64,000 bases of DNA from G963677085 sp963677085 (GCA_963677085.2 CAXXFH010000003.1:434001-498000); one strand, 5' to 3'; shown: positions 19,526 to 29,049, counted from the first letter of the stretch. Numbers and translations: made by a program. The notes: generated by a model from the letters alone, not told the origin.

Positions 19526-20497
19526 TCAGTCGCGCGGGGCATTGCCTTTGACCAGCTTGGGCAGCAATCGCTCGGCAATTTCCGCGCCCGCTGCTTGCAG
19601 GGCGTTCTTGGCCGCGATCTGCTCGCCCAACCCCACGGCCATGGTCGTCTGTCGATCGACGGCAATGATTTTGCCGGTGGCCCGGTCGACCGCCTTAACC
19701 TCCAACCGGGCTTTGACCGAAATCAAGTTGCCGATTCGTGTGGCGAATTCACTGAATGCTTCACCTTTGATCAATATGTCGACATCCTTTTTCGTGCCCT
19801 TGTCCGGATCGACGATTGGAAAGCCGGTTTCCGTGCAGAAGAGAACCACTTCAGTCTCCGCAGCCGGATCGATGGTGGCCTGACCGATGTGGCTTTCCGG
19901 GATGCGTACCTGGACGGCGGGCCGCTTGGCCTTGCCCAGCGTTTTGTTCAGCTTGGCGATACGGTCGGTTCGGGAAACGGGCTTGGCCACGAGGTCGTCC
20001 GACTGTTTGTCGACCAGGGCGCCGATCTTCTCGGCGAGTTGCCGGGCGAGATCGCCCAGGTCGCCGTTGGCATTCCCCTTGACCGAGGCCCCCAGCACGC
20101 GGCTGGTTTCGGTACCAATGACTTTGGCCACGAGATAGATCGTGTTGTCGATCTGCAATACGGAGCCGGTGATTAGGAGTTTAGCGCCGGTTAGTTGGCC
20201 GACCTTAGTTGCCTGCTGGGGATTCACCATGCCCGAAAGGTTCAGTTCCTGCTCCTTCAACACGGTGTTCAAGTCCTCGCGGTCTACCAGAAAAAGCGAG
20301 GGACTGGCAACCAGATGGGCGAACAAGAGATCGCTCACTTTTCGGCCAAGGTCCTTCACCTCTCGGCCACGTTCTTGGAATGGCAGGATGGCTGCGGGGT
20401 AAACTTGTGGGGCTTCGGCTGCCAAATTCGCTTGACAGAGGCCCACGACCAGCGCGGTGAAAAGTACTGCGACTACAAAATGGCGTCGACGACTCAT
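19526..20497 (-). CDS. CsgG-family envelope protein
   Basis: A 323-residue exported protein with signal peptide (1-27). Residues 30-175 match a CsgG-like fold: 'YPAAILPFQERGREVKDLG', then KVSDLLFAHLVASPSLFLVDREDL, then GAKLLITGSVLQID with the central strand. The second half (190-300) contains 'LISVKARLEVKAVDRATGKIIAVDRQT', as in CsgG proteins with a doubled domain. In curli systems CsgG forms an outer-membrane pore, but no Cys lipobox is visible here, so it may be periplasmic instead. The start is three bases after the upstream stop, with GGAGG ahead of it, so translation is coupled to the 371-residue protein. Confidence 0.75.
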   Translation of the reverse strand: MSRRRHFVVAVLFTALVVGLCQANLAAEAPQVYPAAILPFQERGREVKDLGRKVSDLLFAHLVASPSLFLVDREDLNTVLKEQELNLSGMVNPQQATKVGQLTGAKLLITGSVLQIDNTIYLVAKVIGTETSRVLGASVKGNANGDLGDLARQLAEKIGALVDKQSDDLVAKPVSRTDRIAKLNKTLGKAKRPAVQVRIPESHIGQATIDPAAETEVVLFCTETGFPIVDPDKGTKKDVDILIKGEAFSEFATRIGNLISVKARLEVKAVDRATGKIIAVDRQTTMAVGLGEQIAAKNALQAAGAEIAERLLPKLVKGNAPRD

Positions 20498-20499
20498 AG

Positions 20500-21615
20500 C
20501 TAGTCCTCCGAGGTTGAGGTTCTGTTTGCGTTCACCGTCTTTTGCCCTTCGCGCCGAGGGCGGTCACTCAGGTAATGTAAGAGCCGCGCGAAAAGGAACC
20601 GGGGCGTGGGGCCCTCGTCCCAGTGGGACGCGAGCCCAAAACCACATACCACCAATCGGCCGGAGGGCGCGTGGTAGTCGATCTCCAGCCAGGGCCAACC
20701 GCCCGATTCTTCGGCAACTTCTGCTACGACGCGGTCGATGTCCAGCCGGAGCGCTAGTCCGATCGGCCGCGGTTGCTTGGCCGACCAGAACCCAGCGTCC
20801 AAACGCTTGTCGATCCGGGCGACGATCTCGCTACCGCGAAACGTCATGGCCATGGCCTCACCGGGGCCAATGCCCTGTTTGGGCAACGGCATCATGCCTT
20901 CACGTGGCGCCAAGCAGAGCACGGGCCGACCGGCGGCGGCCAATTCCTGTAGTAGCTCCGGTAGGCCACGTTGTGTTCGCCACGATACGCCCTCCCCGAT
21001 CAATACTAGCCCGTGATCAACTTCGGCCAACGCTCCCAGGCTGCGAACCAATCGAAAGGGAACCTCGGCGTCGTCAAGAAGACTGCCCGTTGTCTTCTCT
21101 GGGTCGAAGAGTGCCAGATCAAGCTGCTTCAACCAAGTTTCCTGTTGTTCAAATGGGTTTTTCGGGAAAAGCCATAGTGTTTGAGTTGCCTCGGCATCGG
21201 CAGGGGCGTCGGCGGTATGCGAGGCGATTACCGTCAACTGAACCGGGAGAATCACGCCGTCGTTCAGTGGTGGAAACCTCAGCGACAGCTCTACTGTGGC
21301 GGGGTTTCGCCGAGCTGTTGCGACGGCACGTTCTCCACGGGCGATGGTCCGATGATTGGCTGCGAGCACCCAGCGCACCGTGCCTTCGTACCGGTCGACG
21401 CTGCGAATCCGATAATGAAGCTGCGTGTTGCTTTCGGCAAAGAACGTGGAACACTGCTCAACCGGTTCCAACGCAACAATCTGCTCGGCGGCGGCAAGCC
21501 AAGAGGGAATCGCGCCGACGAGCCCCCCCCACAGCACCATGGCGACAAGGCTGTTCGATGTTCTTTTCCAAATAAATTTGATTGCGCAAACCTTATCGCT
21601 TTGCGTCGTACTCAT
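20500..21615 (-). CDS. Exported protein of unknown function, first gene of the CsgG operon
   Basis: A 371-residue protein with one N-terminal hydrophobic segment (about 24-44, ending WLAAAEQ) that can act as a signal or anchor. Residues 45-140 look like a beta-sandwich. Residues 160-350 look like an alpha-beta domain of the glutamine-amidotransferase-like type often fused to envelope proteins: DHGLVLIGEGVSW, LLQELAAAGRPVLCLAP, then GGWPWLEIDYHAPSGRLVVCGFG and a final FLFARLLHYLSD helix. No catalytic Cys-His pair is evident. It is co-transcribed with the two CsgG-like genes downstream. I do not recognise a characterised family. Confidence 0.65.
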   Translation of the reverse strand: MSTTQSDKVCAIKFIWKRTSNSLVAMVLWGGLVGAIPSWLAAAEQIVALEPVEQCSTFFAESNTQLHYRIRSVDRYEGTVRWVLAANHRTIARGERAVATARRNPATVELSLRFPPLNDGVILPVQLTVIASHTADAPADAEATQTLWLFPKNPFEQQETWLKQLDLALFDPEKTTGSLLDDAEVPFRLVRSLGALAEVDHGLVLIGEGVSWRTQRGLPELLQELAAAGRPVLCLAPREGMMPLPKQGIGPGEAMAMTFRGSEIVARIDKRLDAGFWSAKQPRPIGLALRLDIDRVVAEVAEESGGWPWLEIDYHAPSGRLVVCGFGLASHWDEGPTPRFLFARLLHYLSDRPRREGQKTVNANRTSTSED

Positions 21616-21984
21616 GTCCTGGCCTCGGGAACACTTCTCGGAAACCGATACGTTCGAAAGGCAATCGCGAGCGCGTACAACAACGTGTGGAGATCCAGTA
21701 GAAAGGCTGTCGACATCGCACCGTCGTGCGATTGGTGTAGACCACCCGAATTGCAGCCCTAAATAACAGCTGCATTATACCCCCGCCGGGTGTTGTATGC
21801 AACTGAATAGTGGCCGAGGAAAATAGCAGGACCGGGTTAGGTCGCCCGATCAGGAACCACCCTGTTCTTCCTAATTCAGGTGTTTTCCGGTGTGGTTTCG
21901 AAGCCATTCGATGCGTTTCCTGGAAGTCTCACCCGGTCTTGGAAAATGATCCAGAATCTTATCGCCCAGTTCGACCGCCTCTGG

Positions 21985-22810
21985 CCATCGTTTGTTGTTT
22001 TTCAGAATGCACACCCAAGTTAAGCCGTTGGCCCGATACCTGGCCCCATGGCTGGCAGTGTCGGCCCCGAACCTTTACGCCAAAGCCCACCAGCATCGCG
22101 ACAATCGGGGGCAAACGCTATGTAATGGTTGCTACGGGCTTGCACGAAATCGACGGTGACGGCCGCGTGCTTCGCAGTTGCTGGAACCGCATGTTCTTTT
22201 TCGCCGGTCGGCACGACCATGACAATCTGGCGCGGGATGCCGTCACCACGCCGGGTGACTTCCCGAGCGACAACGTCCACTCGAAGTGTGAGTTCGTTAC
22301 CAATAGCAAAGAACACCTGCTGTTGATCGGCAATCGGGGCGAAGTGCTCTGCTACGAGTCGGAATCCGACACTTGGTTCGGACCGGTCTACCCGCCCGCG
22401 GTCGGCAGGGGTGCTCGCGCCGTCGGAACGATCGACGGTGCGTGGATCGGTGGTTCGGAGGGAGCTATTTATGTCCGGACCGCGAAAATCATCGCTGCCG
22501 CCAAGACGGCGAGACGCGTTATCACCAGCCCGAGGTCCGAAAACGCAAGCGAGAACTGGCAGAACAAGCCGGACCGTTGGCGGCGGCAACCTTCGCCCTC
22601 TTGTTGCGCGACTTCGATGGAGATCGTATCGACCGGTTCAACAACGATCGGCTTCGGACCGAAACAATCGAACGTCTGCTGCCAAACGCCCGGCAAACCC
22701 ATGTTGGCTCTACGTGTGGTTTGCCGTGCAACTCCACTATCTTCCCTCTTCAGTGGTCCGTACGGCGAAATGCGCGAGTCCTTGACCGTAAAGCAGGAAG
22801 GGACTATCAA
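21985..22810 (+). pseudogene. Remnant of a propeller-type CsgG-locus gene
   Basis: The frame upstream of the 1221-residue gene is open, but it reads like the broken C-terminal half of a related gene. 'IGGKRYVMVATGLHEIDGDG', 'LLLIGNRGEVLCYESESDTWFGP' and 'VGTIDGAWIGGSEGAIYV' are propeller strands like those in the 969-residue protein. After about 22490 coding quality moves to another frame (RKRKRELAEQAGPLAAATFA...FDGDRIDRFNNDRL), so a frameshift is present. No start or signal peptide is visible. The mixed frames and lack of a ribosome-binding site argue for a decayed gene. Confidence 0.5.
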
Positions 22811-22922
22811 TAAGGGCGATTGTCAAATGACTTTTTTACACGAATGGGAAATCCAGTTTTACCATTTAATCGCGGTTTTTCCCAATGTGACGTGCGAACA
22901 AAGAGCGTGGCGAGGAAACGTG

Positions 22923-25900
22923 ATGAACAAGTCGAAGGTAGCAGGTATTTTCGTCGCGATGGTAGCTATTGCCGCGGTAGGCATGGCACACGGGGAGAAC
23001 CCGGCGACGCTACGATGTGCGGTAATCGGTTCAACCGAGATACAGCAGACCGGTTTGTCTGACTTGGTCACGTCGGAACTGACGCAACGTAAAGACTTAG
23101 TGCTTGTCGAGCGAGAAGGGTTTGCCGCAGTCTTGGCCGAGAAAGAGTTGCACGCCCTTTTTCAGGGTGAACGCGTCCAGCAACTTCGAGTCGCGCGGCT
23201 GGCAAACGCAGACTTGCTCATTATGCTTTCTCTGCAGAAGAACCAGAGGAAGCGGTTTGTTCAATTGGTGATCGTGGATTGTCGGTATGCAGCGCGACTT
23301 CACACGAGCTTCTTTGCGTACTTTCCAGAAAAGAGAGGCGAGATTTGCACGAGTTGTGTCGAGAAGGTTGTCGCCACACGTAGTCGGTTCGCACAGGGCG
23401 TTCAACAGATCATTGCGGTAACGCCGTTCTTGTCGCAAAACCTTCATTATAAGTATGACCACCTTCAGGAAGGCTTCCGTGAACTGTTGCAGAATGCGTT
23501 GTTGCATGTGCCGGGAACGGCTGTACTGGAGTTGGAAGAAGTCCAGGCGATTGCACGCGAAATGCAGCTTGCCGGTGAAGCGCATACGGCGGCACAGGTT
23601 CCGATGACTGTCAACGGCTCGTTCGAGATGAATCCGGGCAATGGAACCGACGATCCGACCCTCACGATGACGTTGCGTATCATTGTTGGCGACAAAGAAC
23701 TCCGGACCTTTCAGACCGAAAACTTGTCACTTACGTTGGTCGTGCAACGCCTGGTGACCAGTGTGCCGAAAGCGATTGTGCAACTGAGGCAAAAGGTCGT
23801 AGTCGATTCCATCTCGGCAGAGGAGCAGATCAAGACGTTAAGTGCGAGAGCCGCCGAGTTCGCCGCGGCAGGAGCGGCGAAAAGCTCCGTGCCGCTTCGG
23901 CAGGCCGTGTTGCTTATGGATCCGCACCTGCCGGCAGAAAGGTTGTTGATGTTAACTGAAGCCACGCCCGATCTCATCAACGATGACGCGCGGTTGGAGC
24001 ACATTGAGTTTCTTTTGCGAAACCGCGAAGTTGATCGACTCCAGGCGGAACTGCTACTTGGCCACGTTGCAAGCAAGGGACTGTATTTCAACAAGGCTTC
24101 GTATGAAGCCCACACACTCGACCGACAAACCAGGAAACGACTCCAGTGGGAGGCCTACGTTGCCTTGGCACGTCAAGTGGGTCAACTTCCCTTGGAGTGC
24201 CGGGGCCCTCAGGTTCGTGAGGCAATGGACCTCTTCAAGGCGCGTGAACACGGATTTGTCGACGCTTGGCAGCGCGTGAAACGAGAACGGGCCTACGAGT
24301 GGACAAAAGGTGTCATCACGCAAGCCTTCGATTCAGGACGCGACGAACGGCCTTTCCGCAATGCCGCGGGGACTATGCGCGAAAAGACGTGCTACACTCC
24401 GCAGGCTCTCGAACGTCTTAAGTACGTGGTATCTGAACTCGTTCCACCTGAGAGTGTTCCCGGCGACGCGATGGGGCAACTCCTCTTTAGACGTTTTCCC
24501 GATTGCCTGTGCAGTGGCCAACTCGATACGAACGCGGTACGTGGGCTCTGGCGACAACTGTCCGAGATGACCGACGAACGTATTGCCATCTGCGGTCGTT
24601 GCGGCTTGGCTGTTCTCGCGTATTGTGAGTCATTTGGCGAGAATTTGAACCTTTCGGTTCGAGATGACGTCGACGTCCTGCTTGAAGAGGTTGACACACT
24701 CACGAAGCATGGTGTGCCAGAGTCCTATGTCGGGTATTTTCGGAGACACTTGCAAAAGTTTCACCAGCAGGTAGATGAGCGTCTGAAGGCGGAAAAACAG
24801 TTGGCAATGGAAGCGGGATTGAATCCGGCCAATGGCCTCGGAATCGGTCCCTGGGGATTTCGTGAAACCAAAGGTGCTGACACGTCGAACTTGCTCGCGT
24901 TTGAGGCAATTGATGAGATTCCTGCACCCCCGCGGTTTTTTGGTCAATGCAACGATGATTTCGATCTGATCGAGTGTTTTGACTGGGTAGCCTTGATGCG
25001 AAAGCCGGGCAAACTGGACCGCATTTTTTCCCCAATAGGGATCAAAGATCGCATCATTGCGGCCCGGTACGATGGCGCGAACATTTGGGTAGCGACCCTC
25101 GCTTCGCAGGTTGTCGTCATATCGCCAGAAGGACAAACGATTGCGATTTTCGACGAGCAAAACGGTTTGCCCCCATACCACCAATTGAGAGGAAAGACAT
25201 TTGCAGAAGGCGGAATGTCGAGGTGTATGTTGGCGCCAATTAGTCCAGGGAAGTGTCTCGTTATTGGCATCATGGGCATGCAACGGCGACTCTGGCTTGC
25301 CCGATTGACCGCGAATATCCAAGGCGAAGACCTGCGAAGTGGTGAGGTCAAGGTATTTCACAAGGCGACCAAGGTTAGCACAGAGGAAGGGCTCCAGAAA
25401 GACGACGATCCGACCGAGTATTTCGAACCAACATGGATACGCCAATACCAGGAGCCAGGATCGCAGGGGCGTCAATTAATTCTGTTGGGACGGAAGTACG
25501 ATCTACGCCGACTCATGATCAATCCGAAGCGTCGGCCGTTAGTAATCGACCCGTCGGCACTGAGCGCCGAGATCTTCCCTATCCCTTACGATTCCTTGAG
25601 GACGCTGGATACGCAAACAGACTACGTGTGCCATAACCACCATCTTCTCGTTCATGATCGTTACGGTTTGAATCTTTTGCCGCCGAAACCGGTTAATGGG
25701 ACCAGTGAGTGGAAACCGAAGATGCTCAACGCATCACGGAACAGCGAAACCCACGCACTGGTGGTTCTTAATGGCACGATCTATAAGCCGGGGAGAATCT
25801 GGCACCGAATTGACCCCGAAACGTGGAAAATCGAGCAGATCAACACAACACCGTTTTCACAGGAATACACTTTCGCCCGGTACGCAACCTCGGCTCATTA

Positions 25901-26588
25901 TGGCATCGTCGCTTGGAACCGTCGGGGAATGCTTCATAAGGTTATACTCAACCCAGGAGAAAGCTACCTTCCCGACCTCGCCGCGCTATATCCTAAGGTT
26001 GCTGTCGAGAAGCGCGAAGCCCATCACGCTGCCCTTCAAGCCATACGGAATCTAGGAGGGCGTACCGGGGAAAACCGTTTCCACGTCAACGCCTCTCCGC
26101 AGGGCTATTGGCGAAGTGGCACTGCGATTCTGTTGGACTCCAACTGGCGCGGCGGAAACGACAGCTTAGAAATCCTCGCCGACGTGGCCGACCTGGGCGA
26201 AGTCCGGCTGGTACAGACCGATATCGACGACGAAGGGCTACGTCATCTCGCGGGACTTTCCCACCTGTCGAGCTTGACTATTGTGCAGACGAGAGTTACC
26301 GACGAAGGCCTTCGAAGGCTTGCCGAGTTCAGAGATCTTGTCGAGTTGCACCTCGCTGCTCGAAATGCGGGGACCGATATTGGCGATGCAGGTCTGGCCA
26401 CCTTCGCACATTGCAGGCACTTACAACACGTGATGCTCTGCGGCCAAGGATTCACCGCTACTTCCGCCGATACGCTTGCGCAACTCCCGGCACTGAAGCA
26501 AGTCAATCTGTATTACACGCGAATCCCGAATCATGCGATCGCGAAGGTAATCGACAGCGTAGGGAGTTGCCGAGTAGAACGCAAATGA
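22923..26588 (+). CDS. Exported CsgG-like protein with propeller-like and LRR domains
   Basis: 1221 residues from ATG 22923 (GAGGAAAC just upstream). A signal peptide (1-24, MAHGEN) is followed by two CsgG-like domains (about 28-150 and 160-300: 'DLVLVEREGFAAVLAEKEL', then 'GTAVLELEEVQAIAREMQLA'). A long helical region spans 330-640, then propeller-like strands ('IIAARYDGANIWVATLASQVVVIS', 'CHNHHLLVHDRYGLNLLP') and a C-terminal leucine-rich repeat block (1080-1215: 'LEILADVADLGEVRLVQTDIDDEGLRHLAGLSHL'). Same architecture as the 969-residue protein plus LRRs. Probably an envelope sensor or scaffold; its partner is unknown. It is divergent from the operon at 16.5-21.6 kb. Confidence 0.7.
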   Translation: MNKSKVAGIFVAMVAIAAVGMAHGENPATLRCAVIGSTEIQQTGLSDLVTSELTQRKDLVLVEREGFAAVLAEKELHALFQGERVQQLRVARLANADLLIMLSLQKNQRKRFVQLVIVDCRYAARLHTSFFAYFPEKRGEICTSCVEKVVATRSRFAQGVQQIIAVTPFLSQNLHYKYDHLQEGFRELLQNALLHVPGTAVLELEEVQAIAREMQLAGEAHTAAQVPMTVNGSFEMNPGNGTDDPTLTMTLRIIVGDKELRTFQTENLSLTLVVQRLVTSVPKAIVQLRQKVVVDSISAEEQIKTLSARAAEFAAAGAAKSSVPLRQAVLLMDPHLPAERLLMLTEATPDLINDDARLEHIEFLLRNREVDRLQAELLLGHVASKGLYFNKASYEAHTLDRQTRKRLQWEAYVALARQVGQLPLECRGPQVREAMDLFKAREHGFVDAWQRVKRERAYEWTKGVITQAFDSGRDERPFRNAAGTMREKTCYTPQALERLKYVVSELVPPESVPGDAMGQLLFRRFPDCLCSGQLDTNAVRGLWRQLSEMTDERIAICGRCGLAVLAYCESFGENLNLSVRDDVDVLLEEVDTLTKHGVPESYVGYFRRHLQKFHQQVDERLKAEKQLAMEAGLNPANGLGIGPWGFRETKGADTSNLLAFEAIDEIPAPPRFFGQCNDDFDLIECFDWVALMRKPGKLDRIFSPIGIKDRIIAARYDGANIWVATLASQVVVISPEGQTIAIFDEQNGLPPYHQLRGKTFAEGGMSRCMLAPISPGKCLVIGIMGMQRRLWLARLTANIQGEDLRSGEVKVFHKATKVSTEEGLQKDDDPTEYFEPTWIRQYQEPGSQGRQLILLGRKYDLRRLMINPKRRPLVIDPSALSAEIFPIPYDSLRTLDTQTDYVCHNHHLLVHDRYGLNLLPPKPVNGTSEWKPKMLNASRNSETHALVVLNGTIYKPGRIWHRIDPETWKIEQINTTPFSQEYTFARYATSAHYGIVAWNRRGMLHKVILNPGESYLPDLAALYPKVAVEKREAHHAALQAIRNLGGRTGENRFHVNASPQGYWRSGTAILLDSNWRGGNDSLEILADVADLGEVRLVQTDIDDEGLRHLAGLSHLSSLTIVQTRVTDEGLRRLAEFRDLVELHLAARNAGTDIGDAGLATFAHCRHLQHVMLCGQGFTATSADTLAQLPALKQVNLYYTRIPNHAIAKVIDSVGSCRVERK

Positions 26589-26679
26589 TTCCTGTGTCCT
26601 TCCTAAAAACCCGATCCGGCAATGATGGTGGTCGCTTGGCCACGCAATTAATCAGTTGCTGGCCACGAAGAGGCGAAGA

Positions 26680-27180
26680 ATTCCGCGCAGATCCGCCCAT
26701 TTCGCCGACGCCGTCCGTCGCCTCCGCCGCAGAATCGAGAAGTTCCTGCGGGAACGGGCCAATGTCCAGTGCGGTCGCCAGGACGTGATCACCAATGACC
26801 GCAGGTATGGCTACAGCCTTTCACCGAAGAACACCGCGCGTGACCCCGATGACGTTAGAAATAACCGTGATGACGTCAGAAATGACCCCAATTGCGGCGG
26901 CAATGACGTTAGAAATGACGCCAATCATGACGTTACAAACGGGCAGAATGACCCTAGAAACCCACCGGGTGACGTTAAACACCTGAGTGCCCGGCAGCAG
27001 TGGCTACTGGCCGACCTTTTCGCTCGCGGGACGATGCAGAAAGACGCACTCCTGCAGAACTACCAGGGGCAATTCTGCCTCTCGAAGACCACATTGGAAC
27101 GAAACCTGAAGACCCTACGAAGCCGCAACCTGATCCGTTTCGAGGGAGAAAAGCGGACCGACCGCTGGCGCCCCCTATGA
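26680..27180 (+). pseudogene. Response regulator C-terminal fragment (second copy)
   Basis: The frame from about 26700 encodes the same C-terminal half as the regulator at 15274: DAVRRLRRRIEKFLRERANVQCGRQDV, the Asp/Asn linker, and LSKTTLERNLKTLRSRNLIRF. The receiver is absent and there is no start codon with a ribosome-binding site. The frame ends at 27180 (GEKRTDRWRPL) earlier than copy 1. Downstream, a further conserved run (MRLRRLEEWCEYLHHF... from 27226) lies behind an in-frame stop. It is therefore a truncated duplicate. Confidence 0.75.
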
Positions 27181-27303
27181 ACCGTTACGTGACAAGCAAC
27201 GCGCAAGTTGGGCAGCCCAAACGACATGCGGCTGCGGCGTCTGGAAGAGTGGTGTGAATACCTCCATCATTTCCACGCCAACCGGTTTCAACGAACGATA
27301 GTC
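26707..27303 (+). repeat. Duplicated regulator segment, copy 2
   Basis: Direct repeat of 15811-16390, about 10.9 kb away, with small indels. The two copies bracket the whole CsgG-like locus. Copy 2 is followed directly by a terminator. Confidence 0.85.
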
Positions 27304-27320
27304 GCCCCGACATTGTAAAA

Positions 27321-27353
27321 CCCGTCGTAGCAACATGTTACGGCGGGCTTTTT
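27321..27353 (+). terminator. Rho-independent terminator after the regulator duplicate
   Basis: CCCGTCGTA (27321-27329) pairs with TACGGCGGG (27339-27347) with one G-T wobble, followed by CTTTTT. Confidence 0.75.
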
Positions 27354-27416
27354 CGTTGGGTTGTAATGACCCGTTTCCTGCTGCGCTACGCCTGCGCTAC
27401 GGAGAAATTCAATCAT

Positions 27417-27451
27417 AAAAAAACGGGCCAGTCAGTTTGTCGACCGGCCCG
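27417..27451 (-). terminator. Rho-independent terminator of the Fic gene
   Basis: On the minus strand CGGGCCGGTC (27451-27442) pairs with GACTGGCCCG (27433-27424), followed by seven Ts (27423-27417). It lies 58 bases after the Fic stop. Three GGCGCTAC repeats (27451-27485) lie between the stop and the stem. Confidence 0.8.
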
Positions 27452-27508
27452 GCGCTACGTTCGGCGCTACACCTGGCGCTACGTTCAGCTCCGCCCCCGA
27501 TAGCTATG

Positions 27509-28639
27509 TTAGCCGTCGTTGGTATCTTCGTAGGCTACGCCGAAGACGTCCGGTGCGTAGTATGTTTTGGGCGTGGTCTCCGGCAAGGGAGCCAAGATAC
27601 CGGCCTGTTCTAGACGCTCTACGTCGGCCTTCGCAGTGGGGTAGGTTACTCCCAGCATTTTCCGCAAGTCGGCAATTCGCACAAACGGCGAATAGAAGAT
27701 GCGTTCGACGATTTCGTTAAGCCGTACCGAGCCGCCAACACTGCCGACTCGTTTCATAAATTCCTCCCGAATCTCCAGCAGTCGTTCGCAACGAAAAATG
27801 GTGTCGCGGGTCTGGCTGACCGTGGCTTCCAGGCAGAACTCAATCCACCCGGTCCAGTCGCCTTGGGCGCTGACGTTGAAGAGCCGCTGCATGTAGTCCT
27901 CTCGGTGCCTCTCGAAATACTCGCTCATGTATAGCCAGGGCTTGGCCAGATTGCACCGTTCTTTCAACATGATGGCCAAGAGGAGTCTGCCCACGCGGCC
28001 GTTTCCGTCGACGAATGGGTGGATTGTCTCGAACTGGTAGTGGGTCAGAAAGCAATCGACTAAGGGGTCGTACTTCGACTTCTGGGCGTGAAAGTGCTTT
28101 TCGAGCGGATCGAGACATTCCATCAGCCTCTCGGGTGGCGGTGGCACGAAACGCCGTTCGGCTCCGATGGCAACCTGGATGCGGCGAAACTGGCCGGGCG
28201 AACGATCGCGCCCACGAACGCCGTGCAACAGGGTCGCGTGAAGGTCTCGAATCAATCGCAACGAAAGAGGCAGGTCCGTGTTCATCCCCTGCTGAAGCGC
28301 CCTTCGATAATTGAAGACTTCCCGCTGAGAATTCGCTGGGTCGTCTTCGGATTTGGATTCCTTGGGGCTCATTTCATACAACAGCAATTCCGTGGCGGTG
28401 GCATACGTTCCCTCAAGGCGGGATGACCGGATTGCCTCACGGCCTTCCAGCATTCGTAGCAAGATGGCTGGATTGGGCAGGGTTTTGCCGATGCCTTTCA
28501 AGACCCCCACTTCGTGTTTTGCGTCTCCCAGCAAGGGCCACAGCTTTTCTGGAAACCTCCAGTCTGGCGGGAGTGGGCTCGGGATAAATGCGTGTTCTCC
28601 CTTGGAGGTGGGGGTGAACTCTTCCGCACGGCTATCGCA
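27509..28639 (-). CDS. Fic-domain protein (AMPylase-like), start codon apparently lost
   Basis: The Fic motif HPFVDGNGRVGR is complete with catalytic His. An N-terminal inhibitory-type helix motif SSRLEGTY (S-X3-E-G) would restrain the active site. The C-terminus is a winged helix (RIADLRKMLGVTYPTAKADVERLEQAG). Family members begin near EFTP...FIPSPLPPDW; this sequence is present in frame (EEFTPTSKGEHAFIPSPLPPDW) up to about 28625. There an IS relic begins, and only TGA at 28642-28640 lies upstream, with no ATG or GTG between. The first usable in-frame codon may be TTG 28534, which would drop about 30 residues. Fic enzymes transfer AMP to protein Ser/Thr/Tyr; the target is unknown. A terminator follows at 27417. 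Confidence 0.85.
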   Translation of the reverse strand, partial: CDSRAEEFTPTSKGEHAFIPSPLPPDWRFPEKLWPLLGDAKHEVGVLKGIGKTLPNPAILLRMLEGREAIRSSRLEGTYATATELLLYEMSPKESKSEDDPANSQREVFNYRRALQQGMNTDLPLSLRLIRDLHATLLHGVRGRDRSPGQFRRIQVAIGAERRFVPPPPERLMECLDPLEKHFHAQKSKYDPLVDCFLTHYQFETIHPFVDGNGRVGRLLLAIMLKERCNLAKPWLYMSEYFERHREDYMQRLFNVSAQGDWTGWIEFCLEATVSQTRDTIFRCERLLEIREEFMKRVGSVGGSVRLNEIVERIFYSPFVRIADLRKMLGVTYPTAKADVERLEQAGILAPLPETTPKTYYAPDVFGVAYEDTNDG

Positions 28640-29049
28640 TCACAATAGCGAAGCTGGGTTTTCGGGGGGCGAGTTTTTGGTAAGGGATGCCTTTCACGGT
28701 TCGGTTTTCAGTTATGGAGGGCAACAAGATGGCCAAGAGACGAGCAAACCCGCCAGCCAGAGGCGACAGTTTTCGGCATACCGACCTGCTGGCGATCGTC
28801 GAGCATTTCAAGGATCTGCCTGATCCGCTCCCACTGGTCGATCGAAAACAACCTGCACTGGGTCTTGGATGTCGTGTTCGGCGAAGACGATTCACGAATC
28901 CGAAAAGAGCACGCCGCCGTTTCACGCTCAGCCTGTTGAAGCAGGAGCAATCGAAAGGCTCGCTGAAAGTCAAACACAAGAAAACCGGCTGGGATAACGA
29001 TTTTCTACTCCAACTCCTCGTTACCCATCGTGAGTAATGCTATAGCCGT
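28626..29049 (+). mobile_element. Internally deleted ISAs1-type relic
   Basis: The ends are a 10-bp perfect inverted repeat GCACGGCTAT / ATAGCCGTGC extended by partial matches (GCAT-AC). Inside, the plus strand encodes the first 30 or so residues of an ISAs1 transposase (MAKRRANPPARG, LLAIVEHFKDLPDP). These are joined to its C-terminus (ENNLHWVLDVVFGEDDSR in one frame, SLLKQEQSKGSLKVKHKKTGWDND in another). Most of the catalytic domain is deleted. It abuts the 5' end of the Fic gene. Confidence 0.75.

Noticed and set aside
21810..22922. Extending the 1221-residue CsgG-like protein to an ORF start at 21810 (1592 residues)
   Set aside because: The signal peptide and ribosome-binding site are at 22923, and the upstream part changes coding frame inside, so it is treated as a separate remnant.
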